Shown here: positions 1-12,578 of the stretch, piece after piece
Layout: every line of letters begins with the position of its first letter
Numbering within the stretch: the first letter of the stretch is position 1
NCBI GenBank assembly: GCA_018398815.1
Contig: CM031622.1
Location: 18,217,315-18,281,314, forward strand
DNA: 64,000 nucleotides
Origin: Conus ventricosus
Lineage: Eukaryota; Mollusca; Gastropoda; Neogastropoda; Conidae
Direction of reading: 5' to 3'
Notes under the pieces: generated by a model
The model's input: only the letters and a program-made list of their open reading frames with translations
Told to the model about the DNA's origin: nothing
Databases searched by the model: none
Made by a program: the position numbers and the translations under genes

Positions 1-48
1 AAAACTGATGTTACAAAAAGGAGAATAACATATGATTGAAATACTATA

Positions 49-52
<4 letters not shown>

Positions 53-100
<48 letters not shown>
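53..100. repeat. (CA)n microsatellite
   Basis: An almost pure CA run of about 48 bp. The flanking sequence from 101 to 600 has only a poly-A run (about 385-401) and a short TAG/TAA triplet stretch (about 527-557). I see no gene there. Confidence 0.95.
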
Positions 101-102
<2 letters not shown>

Positions 103-599
103 AAATATCGTGTTAGACTAAAAGCATGGGATTCATTGAGATCTGGTCCTTCAAAACAATACCAATAACAGGAAAGAAAAAAACACTCTCTTCCTCTTTC
201 CCGTTGCATAATTCTCCTTGTAGGTGTACAAGCGGCGGGGCCAACAGACATATACAATGCTGCTACTCTCTTCTGAATTGTTGTACTCAATGGGCATAAC
301 GGCCCCTGTCCTCCTGATCAGAATAAACTCTTCAGAGGAGCAAAAAAGTGTAAATGTTTGTTCTTTACATCATTTCTGATTTTGAAAAAAAAAAAAAAAA
401 ATATTGGAAAGGGCTTCCCATAGCTGGTTTACTTACAACTCCCTGAAATTGTCACTCTAGGATTTTATTAAGTCTAGTCATGAGATTTTGTGCATGTTGA
501 CGATGTCTGCTTGGGCTACAACTGACTTTGTAGTAGTAGTAGTAATAGTAATAGTAATGTAGGACGTAATCAATTACATATGCCGTTAAGCCTTTCAAT

Positions 600-1107
600 G
601 TCCCCTCGTGTTATTATACTTTTATGACAGGTTGAAAATGCATGCAATATAAATTTTCCTTCTTATTCATCAAAGCTTCTAAACTGTACTTTAAATTTCA
701 AGTCTTCAATCCAGCAAATTCTTAAAAACATTAGTATTTTTAGCAAATTTAAGTGCAGTTGGCAAACTGTTCCAGTTAGTAATAACTCTGTTACTGAACT
801 TGAATCTCCCCATATTAGTATGAAACTGCTTAACAAATATTTTGCCTTCCGAATTTCTTGTTCTATCTGTTTTATAACAGCCTCAAAAAATAATCCCACT
901 GTATGTCCGTTTGCTTGTGAAATATTTTGAACACTTCAATCAAATCCCCTCTAATACGTCTACTTTTAAAGAGTACAAATTTAAGTAATTTAATCTATCT
1001 GTATAAGACATCTTTGTACATTCTTGCAAGATTTAGTAGCTCTTCTCTGTACTCTTTCGTTGCATTGACTGTCTTTTCAGTGTGGGTACCATTATCCATT
1101 TCGAGAT
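600..1107 (-). mobile_element. 3' end of a CR1/Jockey-like LINE, cut by gap
   Basis: Read on the minus strand this is the C-terminal tail of a non-LTR retrotransposon reverse transcriptase. The stretch around 940-1000 translates to residues containing SRRIRGDLIEVFKIF, a hallmark of CR1/L2/Jockey ORF2 tails, after a remnant resembling RLNYLNLYSLK. Reading-frame changes and in-frame stops show it is dead. The 5' side is lost in the run of N at 1108. The same kind of tail is seen in the LINE at 19280-21985. The exact 3' end near 600 is a guess. Confidence 0.75.
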
Positions 1108-1207
1108 NNNNNNNNNNNNNNNNNNNNNNNNNNNNNNNNNNNNNNNNNNNNNNNNNNNNNNNNNNNNNNNNNNNNNNNNNNNNNNNNNNNNNNNNNNNNN
1201 NNNNNNN
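1108..1207. other. Assembly gap (100 N)
   Basis: Exactly 100 N, the conventional size for a gap of unknown length. It marks the left edge of duplicated block A: sequence right of it matches block B from about 50933 onward. Confidence 1.
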
Positions 1208-2140
1208 TTTTTTTGGGGGTAAAACAAAAGGGTTTTCCCCCCCTTCAACTTGAAAAAATTTTTTTAAAAAAGTAAAAGTTCGGGATGTAAAGGGTTCGGC
1301 CCTAGGGCCCTCCAAAGCTGACCGCAAATCCGACAGAACCAGAAGCCCTCTTCAAAGAAGTAGATTATCTTCAAAGCCAGAACCAGGAGTGTTCAGCAAA
1401 TAGAAAAGATCTGAATTTTAAATTTTCCCAACAGTATTGAGAAGGAGCCCGGGCAGTAGGCTGACGGGCCACCCCACCTCAATTGGGAAACCCTCGTGAA
1501 AACTTTTTGATAGGAGGGGAAAATTTTGGAACAGGGGTCACAAAAATGCTTGTAGCCAGGAGCTGGTAACTCTTGCAAAAAGCTGCAAGATCGAAGCAAA
1601 TCTCTGGTTTTAAAAAGGGCCCCACGGGGGTTTGACCCGGAAACTTGGGAAAAAATCGGAAAACTACCCCCGGGTCTAGACCTCATTCGCACGTGGGCTG
1701 CTTTCGAAGCCCAAACGGGGGTAATTTGGGGTTTGTTTAAAATTATTTTGGGGAACGGGGGTCAAAGAAAAGTCATAGGAGGGTTTTTGGTTCTGAGAAC
1801 AGTCGGAATAATAATTAAAAAGGGTTTCACCCTGCGGTTGGACAGTGAAGGTTACCTGCCTCTCGTACGGTGTACACGGGGGGTGGTGCGGAACGCTCCA
1901 AGACAAAACGAACCCTTGATGGTGGATAGGGCCAAAGATTTTGGGAAAGTGATCTTGCAGACCCGTAAAAAGCAAAACGTAGCCCGTTGGAACGGCCCAA
2001 GGCTTTGTAGAGTGCACAAAGTTTTCTTATCAGCCCCCGTCGTGTGCGTACGACCCCAGATATTCAGTGCTTTCTTATATTGTATAAAAGGTTCTGTATG
2101 AAACATTGGTAGGTGGAATTTAAAACAACCTCTGTTTTTA
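1208..2140 (-). pseudogene. Degenerate I-like LINE ORF2 end (RT tail and RNase H), block A
   Basis: This stretch aligns along its length with the better preserved minus-strand ORF at 50713-51800, which encodes the end of a reverse transcriptase and an RNase H domain. Here the frame is broken many times, mostly by gained or lost bases within homopolymers (for example runs of G and C near 1490-1520 and 1620-1680), so no long reading frame survives. The pattern looks as much like uncorrected read error as like biological decay. The N gap removes the 3' part of the element. Confidence 0.75.
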
Positions 2141-2945
2141 TTTGTTTTTTTTTTTTTTTTTTTTTTTTCTTTTGCCCCAACCTCTGTCCCACCCGGAGGC
2201 AATGCACCCATGGTCTTTCGACACCACCCACAGCCAAATCGGTGGCCCCGCCGCAGCCCCGGCCCCAGCAACCCAAGGGAGCGTCAATGTAAAGTCGTCA
2301 AGAGGCAACCCACCGAAGGAGACATGCACTGCTGCCGAGTCATTTCAGTAGTGTTCAGGGCGCCTGTTCTGATCTAAAATATGCAAACACCCTCAAAGCC
2401 CCCTATGAAACAAAAATTGCTTAGTCGGGAGAGCGTGAGTGAGCTCCCCCTCGGGGGGCCCCACCAGCCGCCAAACGACCCCCCAAGAATTTGCGATCCC
2501 GGTGCCCCCCAACAACCAAAACCCAAGGCCCACGGGGGAGAGGAATGGAAGAAAATTGGGGTACCCAGAGACAGGCATAAGGGCCAAAAGGGTTTTGAAC
2601 TTTTTTTATGCTGTTGAGAGAAGAGGTTTATTAAGATGTGCAAAGGGATTTCCATTTCGGTCTGGCTACTGAAAGGGCTGTACTCAAAGTTCCCTTTATT
2701 GTATATTCCGTAAAACCGGCCCCCGAGGATACAGCACCTGCGTGTTGGTCGGGAAAATTTTGAGAACATTCAAAAAAGATCCTTAAGTGATAAACTTGAC
2801 TGTGGGGGTCCCAGTTCCCAAATTGAGTCCGAGAAAACTCAATTGGGTGGGCCCGTCGGGGCAGAAAAATCCCAATGACTCTAGGGGAAATCGAACCAGC
2901 GACCCCCACCCAGGGTCCGCGACGTAACCACTTTGCCACGGGGGT
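2141..2945 (-). mobile_element. tRNA-headed composite repeat, copy 1
   Basis: First of three copies in the window (others at 48735-49615 and 51780-52730). On the minus strand it starts with a tRNA-like head near 2945 containing a recognisable B-box core (TTCGATTTCC, about 2889-2898). It runs through about 0.7 kb of GC-rich body and ends at an A-rich tail (T-rich on plus, 2146-2168). No long ORF is conserved between the copies. A tRNA-derived SINE joined to other sequence is the simplest reading. Confidence 0.65.
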
Positions 2946-4480
2946 TAAATTTTTTTGGTTTGTTGTAGAAATTGTATAGTGACATAAAAGTGAAAAATCT
3001 GGTTTTTTTAAAAACTGTTTACAAAATAAAATGTTGAAAAATAGGTTGAATGGTGATAAGAATTATCCCTTTTTTTCTGCTTATTCCCATCCCCACCCTT
3101 TTTTAAAATGTGTCCCCTGTTTATGTTATTTACTTATATACATTTGTTGCCATTGTTTTTTTTTTTTTTTGTTTTTAATTAAAACTCCCTTACCTCGTTC
3201 GCATGCAATGCAGCCCTTTTTCTTTTTTTCCCTTTCTCTTTTTTAGGGAAAAAAACATTTTTGATTTTAGGTTTGTGAAAGGAAGAGAAAATTTGTTTTG
3301 TGTGTGATTGTTTTAAATTGTATTTTCCCTTTTGTAGATAGTTTAATGAACATCTGACCAGACTTTGTAAAATTTTATGAACTCTCGGTGAAGACATTTG
3401 TTTTTTTGATGATCATTTATTTCAAAACGGGGTTTGCGCAAAGGGCACCCCCCTGCGTTTCTTCCCCCCATAAGGAAAACCGGGTACCTAATACAGTTTT
3501 AAGCAAATGCATGAGTCACCCACAGGAATCTTCCTGACTGCCAAACCCCGGGTTTCCAAAAGTGGGGTGGAAAGAATGCAAGAAATAAATGAAGTGGGAA
3601 TGCAAAACCAGCCCTCCCAAACTGGCTCCACATTATACATTTGTGAAATTCCACAAATCCGATAAAAAATCCCGTGTATTGAGGCGACACTTGGATGACA
3701 AACAAAAAAAAAAGGAAAATAATATTTTAAAACATGTACCAGAATGCCCACCCCAAAATCTTACTATCAGGAAAGATGTTTAAAAATCAGGAACAAAATT
3801 GAAAATTTCAAAAAATTTTTCAGAAAATCAACCCTTTCCCTTTTTTTGGGGGCCATCCTTCTTGCACACTCGCTTCGCAGTCTTGATGTAGCCATGGCTT
3901 TGAAAACCCGGTCCATTGGTATGTTTCGTCGCGGAATTTTCGGTGGATGGCCAGCACTTCAATTCAAGGTCCAAACCCTCTCCGGTTTGTCCTCTGTGAA
4001 AAAATTTTTCCATCGTTTTATTTGTTTTCTTTTTTTTTTTTTTTTTTTCCGGAACAGGATCCCGACCCTAAAGTTGGGGAAAAAACTTCGATTTGATGTT
4101 TTTCCGTAACAAATACAGCTTTTCCGTGACCATAGGCAAGTCGCATTCAAATCGGTAATGAAAAAAGATTTAATTTCAAATTTTGTTTTTGAAACATTAT
4201 TAATTTTTTTCAATGGCCCTTCGAGGGCCTGCTTATTGCATAAAATACAAGGAGGTGTACCCACCCACAGCAGTTTTTACCAATTATAAGGGATAAGCGA
4301 ACCCTAATGTTTTTTAAATTCCTACCTTTTTATCCCCCCCCCCCCCCCCCCCTAAACTAAAACAAAATAAAATTATAATAGGATCTTAGAACAGTAGTAT
4401 TACTCTGCAGAGAATAAACATTAGTACCATGCTGTCTGGGGTGTGAGGCTCTTGTTTACACTGAAATTGAAGCCCAGAAA
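2946..4480. other. Non-coding part of duplicated block A
   Basis: Aligns with 52731-54370 in block B. It holds T-rich and A-rich tracts and a poly-C run at 4334-4352, which also exists in B at 54208-54226. I see no ORF shared by the two copies and no recognisable RNA gene. Confidence 0.7.
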
Positions 4481-6060
4481 GCAGTCAAACAGAATGCAAG
4501 TTGTGCACGATGTAGTGGATGACAACAACATGAGCCAACAAAGGAAAAGTTCAGAAAAGGGAAGGAGTTGAAAAACAATGCTGATTTGCATTATGTTTAT
4601 AATGCCAGAAGTGCTCTGGATGAGGGTTTGGTGTAATTTGATGAAAAGGGAAATGTTTTTTTTCCAGGAATGGATGAATATATCTCACATTTGTGACATT
4701 ATCTGAGGTAAGGAAATGTTGCTTATAGGCCGGGCTGACCGCAAAGGTATATCTGAGCATGTGATGTTGACAATGCGGGGAGAAACTGACTTGAACTGCA
4801 GGTAAAAGATGAAGAGACAGGCTAACAAGAAAGACGTTTCACAATCCATATATCCTGTCATCTTTAAAATATGTGCAATGCAAGACTTTCATTTCCCTTT
4901 ATTAGATACATCTTTCATACCTAATAAAAGTAAAAACAGAACTAAAACCAAAAACCCAAAAAAAAAAACAAAACACACAACAAAGCCTCATGAATTTTTA
5001 AAATGTGTATATCCATTTTATGCAATTTCCAGGGGCAAGGCCTGCTGTTCATTAGTTCACAATATCAAAACAGGCAAATTAACACTTTAAAAAAGTTATT
5101 CTTTGCTGAATCGGGGGGGGGGGGGGGGGGGGGGGGGGAACTCATCACCCGCACTCTGGAAGAATTTTCCTCTTGGATAGTTTGTGTGCTGATCCTTTCT
5201 AACTCTGTGACCCTGTACCTGCCTAGGCCAAATGATGGAAGCTTTAACAATTATTGACCTGTGTTCACTGTTTGAAAATGACCTGGCTACAGAAGGTGAG
5301 GTGAGGAGGGGGGGGGGGGGGTCAAAGGGAGCTTTCAGCTAGGTGACCAACTTGCAGGCGATCCTATCCAAGTTTATCTTTTATTCCTAGATCTAAACTT
5401 GGCAAACCTTTTAGAAACACTTCCCCTTCATGTTAATTATTCCAATCCAATGTTGACACACTGTCTATAGATGTCTTGACACAGTCCTGGCTTTTACCTG
5501 CTGACTGATGCCCAACATCCCAGGTGCTGAGCGGATGTCATAAAAGTTACAGATAGTCCTGGTAATGCTGAAGTTGGGTTTTTGATAATTGAAATGGGAA
5601 TCTGTTTACTGAACATTAGGTCAGTAGGACAGTATGATTATGCTAAAGTCAGGTTTTGATTCCACTGATATGGGAAGCTTTTTACTGAACACATGTCAAT
5701 CATTTTCCATTGTTTAGACTTGGAAATCCTCTGAACCTGAGAAAAACTGCGGCCTGGAATGGATATGTTGGAAAACGGTTTAGAAACTATTGGCACCTTT
5801 GCCACATTTTTCATGGCTTGCATTTCTGGCCTGAGCCTGTAAAGTGGTAACACTGGAGTTGGAAAGACTGGCAGACATTTTTTCCAGGCTTTAAAACTGT
5901 TACAGCAGAAAATTATTGCGGGGCCAGAAAGGTGATTGTCTGCTGTTGTTTTTTCCTTCGCTGGATTTCGCCCAAGTCTTGAAAGTGGCACCCATACTTG
6001 TGCGAAATATTAACATCTCTGGTCTCATCTAAAACAGAAGTCATGACCTCTTCAGGATGA
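4481..6060. repeat. Repeat segment present three times (copy in block A)
   Basis: This segment recurs at 37067-39780 (block C, with insertions) and 54380-56490 (block B). Landmarks in all three include a piece resembling the 3' end of the I-like LINE (near 4715-4760), a poly-G tract (here 5113-5138), and the CCAGGCTTTAA site near 5886 where block C carries an insertion. No coding frame is conserved across the three copies. Confidence 0.75.
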
Positions 6061-6069
6061 CTTTCTTCA

Positions 6070-6330
6070 AGCTGAACATTCTCAGTGCGGTATACAAACA
6101 GAGACCGTTCCCTTTCATTCCTTAAGCTAAGTCATTACGGAACATTCTTCAGCACTGAATAACAACGAATGACCTTCCCTTTCATTTCTTGAAGGCTCAA
6201 GTCATGTAGGAACATTCTCAGCACTGAATAACAAGAGTGACTGTCCCTTTCATTCCTTAAGCTCAAGTCATGTATGACAGTCTCAGCACTGAATTACAGA
6301 GAGCGACCGTCCGTTCATTCCTTAAGTTCA
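6070..6330. repeat. 67-bp tandem repeat, about 4 units, block A
   Basis: Each unit contains CATTCTCAG, a TGAATAACA-like core and CATTCCTTAAGCTCAAGTCA. The array lies just beyond the stop codon of the minus-strand zinc-finger gene, so it would fall in its 3' untranslated region. Block B has the clearest version (56500-56768). Confidence 0.85.
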
Positions 6331-6373
6331 TGTCTTGGTAAATGGACACATCTAATTCAGCAGGGATTACAGG

Positions 6374-7649
6374 TTATGCCATGGGCAAGGTTAACTGATG
6401 TAATCTCTGAATATGTTTCTTCAGGTCACATGACAGGCGGAAAGCCGAGGGACAGTTGTGGACAGGCATGTGGTTTTTCTCCTGTGTGGTCATGGGCGGT
6501 GGCTCTTCAGGGTGCCGAACAGGACGAAGGATTTGCCACAGTCTGTGCAAGCATAGGGCTTTTTCTCCTGTGTGGGTCCTCTTGTGATCTGTAAAGTAAC
6601 TCCTCACAGAGAAAGCTGCCCCGCCACATATCACAGGATAGGTTTTCCCTGTTTGGATCCTCTGGTGTCTTTTCAAAGGATCTGCTTTGGAGAAAGCCGA
6701 GTCACACACTTTCACAGACTTAGGGCTTGTACACACGCATGGCACTGACCTGATGTGCATCCGCAAGGGAACTCGGACTGGTTTGAATCCCATTCACAGT
6801 GCGGACACTTGACGGCTCTCTCCTGTGTGGATCATCTTGTGTCTCTTCAGGTTGTTATAACAGCGTAAAAACCCCTTCTTGCCAACTATCACACACAAAT
6901 GACTTAGGACTGGTGTGTGTCAGTTGGTGTCTTTCAAGTTTCCAGCGTTGGTTGAAAGGCTTATCACACTGGTCACATGGGAAAAGATTTAAGCGAGAGG
7001 TAGTGTGTCAACTGGTGTGTCCTCAATCCTCAGATTCCAGCAAAAGCCTGGTAGCCACACATCACACACAAAGGTTTGACTCCAGCATGTATCAGTTTGT
7101 GTCTTCTTCATGGCACTGGCCGGAGTGAAGGTCTTGTTGCAACATCACACCAAAGGGTTCGATACCAGCATGAATCAAAACTGTGCTATTTTTCAAACTG
7201 ACCCGCCTAGTAACAACCTTACCACATGTATACCAAACAGGCTGCCTTTCTTCACCTGCTCTGTTTCTTTTCCACTCTGTTGTCCTTTTGCCTTCCATTC
7301 TCTCCGACTTTTATGCCATTCAAGGATATCGAACCTTGCCCCCACTTCAGGCTGTACAATCACCAAATCACAACCCTCAGGTGTGAAGGTTGCAGGTAAG
7401 GCAGCATACAGTTCTCTCACCATGGTGGATGCATAGCAGTTCCCAAAATGCTAGGGAGCATAAAGGATGACAGAGCAATGCTGACAAACAAGTTGAGAGT
7501 TCCAAGACCAGCAGGGTGCCAGCTGTTACAGTTAGACATGGACTGTTACTGGCAGCCGACAGCTGATGACTCTCCTGTGGTTCCTCTTTTTTGACCAAGG
7601 TTGTTCCAGTTTCTGTCCAAAGGAAAGGATACAAATTCAACAGTCATGT
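6374..7649 (-). pseudogene. C2H2 zinc-finger gene, frameshifted copy (block A)
   Basis: Counterpart of the zinc-finger gene at 56815-58062. Finger linkers and cores can be picked out (for example HTGEK near 6560 and CDSAFSK near 6700), but the frame is broken repeatedly; the longest uninterrupted piece covers only the last fingers. A base gained at the stop codon lets the frame run past the LHQ end seen in block B. The start matches block B at the CAT of 7647-7649. Most differences from block B are one-base indels in homopolymers, so sequencing error in an uncorrected haplotype is at least as likely as a true pseudogene. Confidence 0.8.
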
Positions 7650-7809
7650 TTATAGATCTTTCGATGGGTTGTGTGTATTATGGTGCGAGTGTGCATTCAC
7701 GTACATACACCTGCAAAATCAGAGCATTTACTAAGATGTGTTGCTCATAAGCCAGCCGACGCAAAGGGCCCATCAGGTCTGTATGCATTACATGTGCATG
7801 TGTTCATGT

Positions 7810-7870
7810 GTGTGTGTGTGTGCGTGTGTGTGTGTGTGTGTTGTGTGTGGGTGTGTGTGGTGTGTGTGTG

Positions 7871-7905
<35 letters not shown>
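7810..7905. repeat. (TG)n microsatellite
   Basis: Interrupted TG run. Just to its left (7738-7785) is a fragment of the shared LINE/SINE 3'-terminal sequence (AGCCAGCCGACGCAAAGGG). A second short fragment of the same family (GAGCCCTATCAGGCCTG followed by an A-rich end) lies at 8243-8285. The equivalent array in block B is at 58225-58320. Confidence 0.9.
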
Positions 7906-7909
7906 GTAC

Positions 7910-9727
7910 ATACAGTGAATGCACAGGCATCCTCGTCTGTGCTTGTAACGTTAAAAAAAACAAACTTCAAATGTGTATAAGAGTTTCCAAAACAACAGCC
8001 AGGGGCACAAAAATAAAACAACAAAATGTCTGTCATGTTCAGCTTGTGCAGAATCAAAAGTTCATTGATCTGAACATACATCATGAGACACTGTAGACCT
8101 ATTTTCAATCAGTGCAGAACTGAATGTTTCTGGGAATTATACAAGTGTAATGTCTACTCCATCCTTATCCAAAGATATCACGTCTACATAACAAAAAATT
8201 TTCTATCAATGTGTTTTGTTAGTCCAGTGTACGTAAACCAACTCAGAGCCCTATCAGGCCTGTGCACCTCATTAAAAAATAGAAAATGAAGTCATCCCCA
8301 CACTACCCAATAAATTCAAGGTCTTACAACACAACTATTACATACATGCATTCAAAAACAAGTCAATTGCAACACTGAAATCCGAACGACGGACTAAACT
8401 AGAAGCATGTTGAGCATGCTTGCCATCTGTTCCAGATGTGTCTAGGAGACACCAGAGCCGAAGACCATTTTCTCGATCTTAACTTGAAAAGGATACAAGT
8501 TTCGGTCATAACATACTATGGCACAACTATGAAGCATCAGCACACCCTCACCTGGAACATCTCTGATGCCCTTACCTTTATAACAAACACTGGTCCTGTC
8601 TTCAGTCAATGCCAGTCCTGATTAATGCACCCAACAGGACATCTATACACCAATTACATGTATGATCTCCCCAACATACAGTGTATCTGCTCACAGGATG
8701 CTCTTCTTTCCAGCTTCAATGCAGAGCCGACAGACTCAGAGCTGGTCTTGCTCCTTAGACTTAATTTCTATGGATCACAGAATGCCAAACTCCAAAAACA
8801 TTTGCTTAAGTAAAAAAAAAATTAAGCTAAAAAAATCTCACATAAAATATGGCTGCCATCAGCATGAGCACATCAGTCAAGTCCACAACTGACTGATTTC
8901 AGGGAAGAGGGACACAACTGCTAACAATAGTAACAATCCATGTGAAATTAAGGTGAAATAATGTGGGAAAAGCCCAAGGGGAAGGAGGCAGGCTTCAGAA
9001 AGGAAGAGGCTAACTGTGCATCTTCCTTCCCCGCTCCCTACTATCTTTCTTTTCAAACACTGTTGTTGCCAATCATCATGTGTCAATAATTTCATAATGT
9101 CACCCACTTACTTCAAACTGATTAAGTTCAGAAGATAATTCATCTTTCCTTTTTTTTTTTGTTTGTTTTGGTGACAAGAAAATGAGGGAAAACGATCTTT
9201 TTTTTTTCTACAGACATCCATGAGGAACATGTATCCACGAGAAAAAAAAAGCAGAAATCTGCCACATGCACCAAACACTACACCACACACAAACACACAC
9301 ACACACACACACACAACACACACTCACACACACACACACACACCACACACCAAGGACACTGGTATCCTTACAAGTGTTGTCTTGTCACTGGATAGCACCC
9401 AGGGTACCTCACCACTGCCATGTTCTGAAGACATGCCCACACTTCCGTCATTATTACCCACACTCCCTCCCTGTCCTAATCTATTCACTCCAGTCTTTGA
9501 CTCTATTAAAAGAATGTGTCAGGCAAATTATTCCACTTCACTGCCAGGTGGATGGAGACAGTTACCTCAGCTGTCAATGCTTTCCTAAATTCGCGTCTTG
9601 CCAACGAGAATGCTGGAAATATTACCCATCAACATGTGTTCTAACACACACACACACAACACACACACACACACTACACACCAACAACACACAAAATCAG
9701 ATTCTTCCCCAGCCCTTATGATCAGAT
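7910..9727. other. Non-coding part of block A with CA microsatellites
   Basis: Aligns with 58325-60070 in block B. It contains CA arrays at about 9286-9345 and 9645-9680. The open frames here are CA/TG translations or are not kept in block B. I see no supported gene. Confidence 0.7.
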
Positions 9728-10139
9728 CAGTCGCAGTTCTGACTGCTGCATTAAGTCGTTTGAGTCAAAGTCTTCAATAGCGTGAGACGGAAAAAGCTGA
9801 AGTAAACAATTGTTGGCTGGGTCTGTTTACTGTTAGCGGTCTTGTGTCCGACCAAAGAATGTACGGCCTACGGAACGACGCTGGAGTGTCAGGAGATAAA
9901 AAGTCTCGCGCTAGTACTTGAAAGCATGGAGAATAGCGAAACTCACCCTGCTTTGGTGTCTGTATCGCGCCTATAGCTGACCCATATTTACAACAACGGA
10001 CTGCCTCAGCAAGCCTGGTACACCGAGAAAGCGGAATTGTCTTTGCCACAACACGCTGTGAGCTTATTGTCGAGGCCGGAACGAAAGTATCTGTTCCGAT
10101 GCGCTTGAATTCTTCACATACACAAAACCACATACGCGT

Positions 10140-10210
10140 GCGCGCACGCTTTTTGTGCGCGCGCGCGGCAGCGCGGGGGGGGGGACCCCAACACACACAC
10201 ACACACACTG
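10140..10210. repeat. CG-alternating and poly-G/CA tract
   Basis: Alternating GCGCGCGCGC near 10157-10168 followed by a run of 10 G and a CA microsatellite. This is the most CpG-rich part of the window's left half. A minus-strand promoter or first exon is possible, but I see no convincing coding start or splice site. Confidence 0.5.
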
Positions 10211-10402
10211 CGCACAGCATGGCACACTTCGCAATTTGTACATAAAAGCAGAAAGTTACCGTCAATACCCTCATTATGTTTATTATATTACAGATGTGGG
10301 ATTTAGGTATGAACCTTTTAACAGCCCTGACTAATGGAAAACACAACCACAACAAAAACAAGACCAGCGCTTGACGAAAAACTGCTGCAACCCCAAAGTT
10401 CG

Positions 10403-10417
10403 AGTGTGTGTGTGTGT

Positions 10418-10456
<39 letters not shown>

Positions 10457-11019
10457 GTGTGTGTGTGCGCGCGCGTGTGTGTCTGTGAGAGAGAGAGAGA
10501 TGGAGAGGAGAGGAGTAGAGAGAGAGAGAGGAGAACGAGAAAGAGAGTGAGAGAGGAATGGTTGAGGTAAAATGCCTACCAGGACACTGCACGCAAATTT
10601 ACCACTTATCAAATCAATAGGGAAGAAAAGAAAATTGCACAGTGTAACCGGCGCGCATGCAAAAACTGAGAGAGAGAGATAGTGAGAGAGACAGAGGTAA
10701 TGAGAGAGAGAGAGTGTGACCTAGAGGGAGAGAGGGAGGGAGAGATTGGGGTGGGGGGAGGATGACTGTTTGAGAATAACATACAATAAAGAAAACAGCA
10801 TTGCACGGATACCTTTGTACACACAAATCAATAAAAGCATGACAGAGAGGAGAGAGAGAGGGGAGGAGAGTGGAGGTGGGAGGAGGGACAGATTATTAAT
10901 ACATATTTGAAGAAACTTGGACATGCACAGATATCTTTGTACATACAAATCAATAAAAGCATGATCAGAAGAACACTGTTTCACATGGACAATGGCTTGC
11001 ACTCATAACTGAAACTCAA

Positions 11020-11058
<39 letters not shown>

Positions 11059-11110
11059 GCTCTCTCACAGTGACACACACACACACACACACACTCTCTC
11101 TCTCTCTTCT

Positions 11111-11150
<40 letters not shown>

Positions 11151-11748
11151 ACCACCAGACACATCCCACACACCACACTAAAAATTACATATACACGGCC
11201 ACACGGCATAAGGAGTCCGAGGCGCGAGAGAGAGAGAGTGAGAGAGAGAGAGAGAGGAGAGATGAGAGAGAGAGAGAGAGGAGAGAGGAAACTGAACTGA
11301 AACTGACGTGCTGCATGACTTCACAAGAACAAAATCAGATATCACACACAACACACACACACACACCCATCACCACACACAACACACCATATTCACGGCA
11401 CACGAGACTGAGGTGGGTCAGGGGGGGAGGGGGGAGAGAGGTGGAGAGACAGAGAGAGAGAGAGGGTTGGGGGGAAGAGAAGAGAGAGAGATGAGAGGCA
11501 GACGGAGAGAGGAGAGGAGATCTGAGAGAGAGAGAAGAGAGAGAGAAGCTGAATTGAAAACGGACGTGCATCATTGACTTACAGAACAAAACAGGATCAC
11601 ACACACACACACTCACACTCACAACACCCACACTGACTCACACACACGCACACACCACACACACACACTAAACACTTCACACACACACACACACACACAC
11701 CATACAAACACACACACACACACTAAAAAGCACACACACACACACAAA

Positions 11749-11780
<32 letters not shown>

Positions 11781-11790
11781 CACCCCACAC
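10403..11790. repeat. Compound simple-sequence array with repeated cassettes
   Basis: TG/CA, GA/CT and CACG tracts alternate with short unique cassettes that themselves repeat. One cassette (core CAAATCAATAAAAGCATGA) appears at about 10826 and 10946, with a decayed form near 10600. A second (core GACGTGC, then a GACTT-ACA-GAACAAAA-like stretch) appears at about 11300 and 11560, roughly 260 bp apart. The array ends with a (CACG)n tract at 11748-11780. Open frames here are translations of dinucleotide repeats. Confidence 0.85.
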
Positions 11791-12578
11791 ACCATGGTGT
11801 ACTACGATTCTCTGATCCGGGTAAAGCCATGGTTCTGGTGTCATATCACTTTCTCTTCACATAAAAACTGTTCACTATCACTTTTACACAACACCAAACG
11901 GTTTGTCTGCACTTGTCTCGTGGGTGTGTCCTACACTCTCAGAGCAGCGGTAGTGAATGTTACAGAGAGTGTGACACTGACGGCTTTTGGTGTTGTCCCC
12001 TCTCCTCTCTCAAAACGCCCCACCCCCCCTCGTTTCCCCCCAACCCCCACACTTTAACATGAAGTACACTTTGCCCGTTTGAAAAAAATATCTAAAACAA
12101 AAACTATAGTTGTGTTCAGTAGTTTACTCTCACTGCAATGTACATAATTTTAAAACCTATTATTTTTCATAATGCAAATCGTGGAAATAAAGGTCAATAT
12201 TTTATAGCTATTATATACACCCATTACAAACATGCAATTCATCTTAGTATCAGTGAACATTTGTCACTTGAAAGGACCATTATAATGCTCTTACGTTCTA
12301 TAGGATGTTTATGTACTCAATTATTTTCTGTCAATTTGGGATTGTACGTATATGTATGCTTTTTCATTTCAAACAAATCTTTCGTATATGATTTCATACC
12401 TGTCTCTCTCTTGCTCTGAAATGGTTGATCTGCAATAACGTCTGCGGGTAAACATATTCTTAGGATTTTGTTCAGTACATAATATAAAGATGCTTAGGGA
12501 AAGAATGTATCATAATGACATATTACAAAAACGTTTCCCGTAATCAGTGCTGGTTTTTTTCTCACGTGGTGGCTTTAT

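Noticed and set aside
9774..10592. 272-residue minus-strand ORF
   Set aside because: Its first third is microsatellite translation (Ser/Leu then His/Thr runs) and the rest has no recognisable domain or second copy for comparison.
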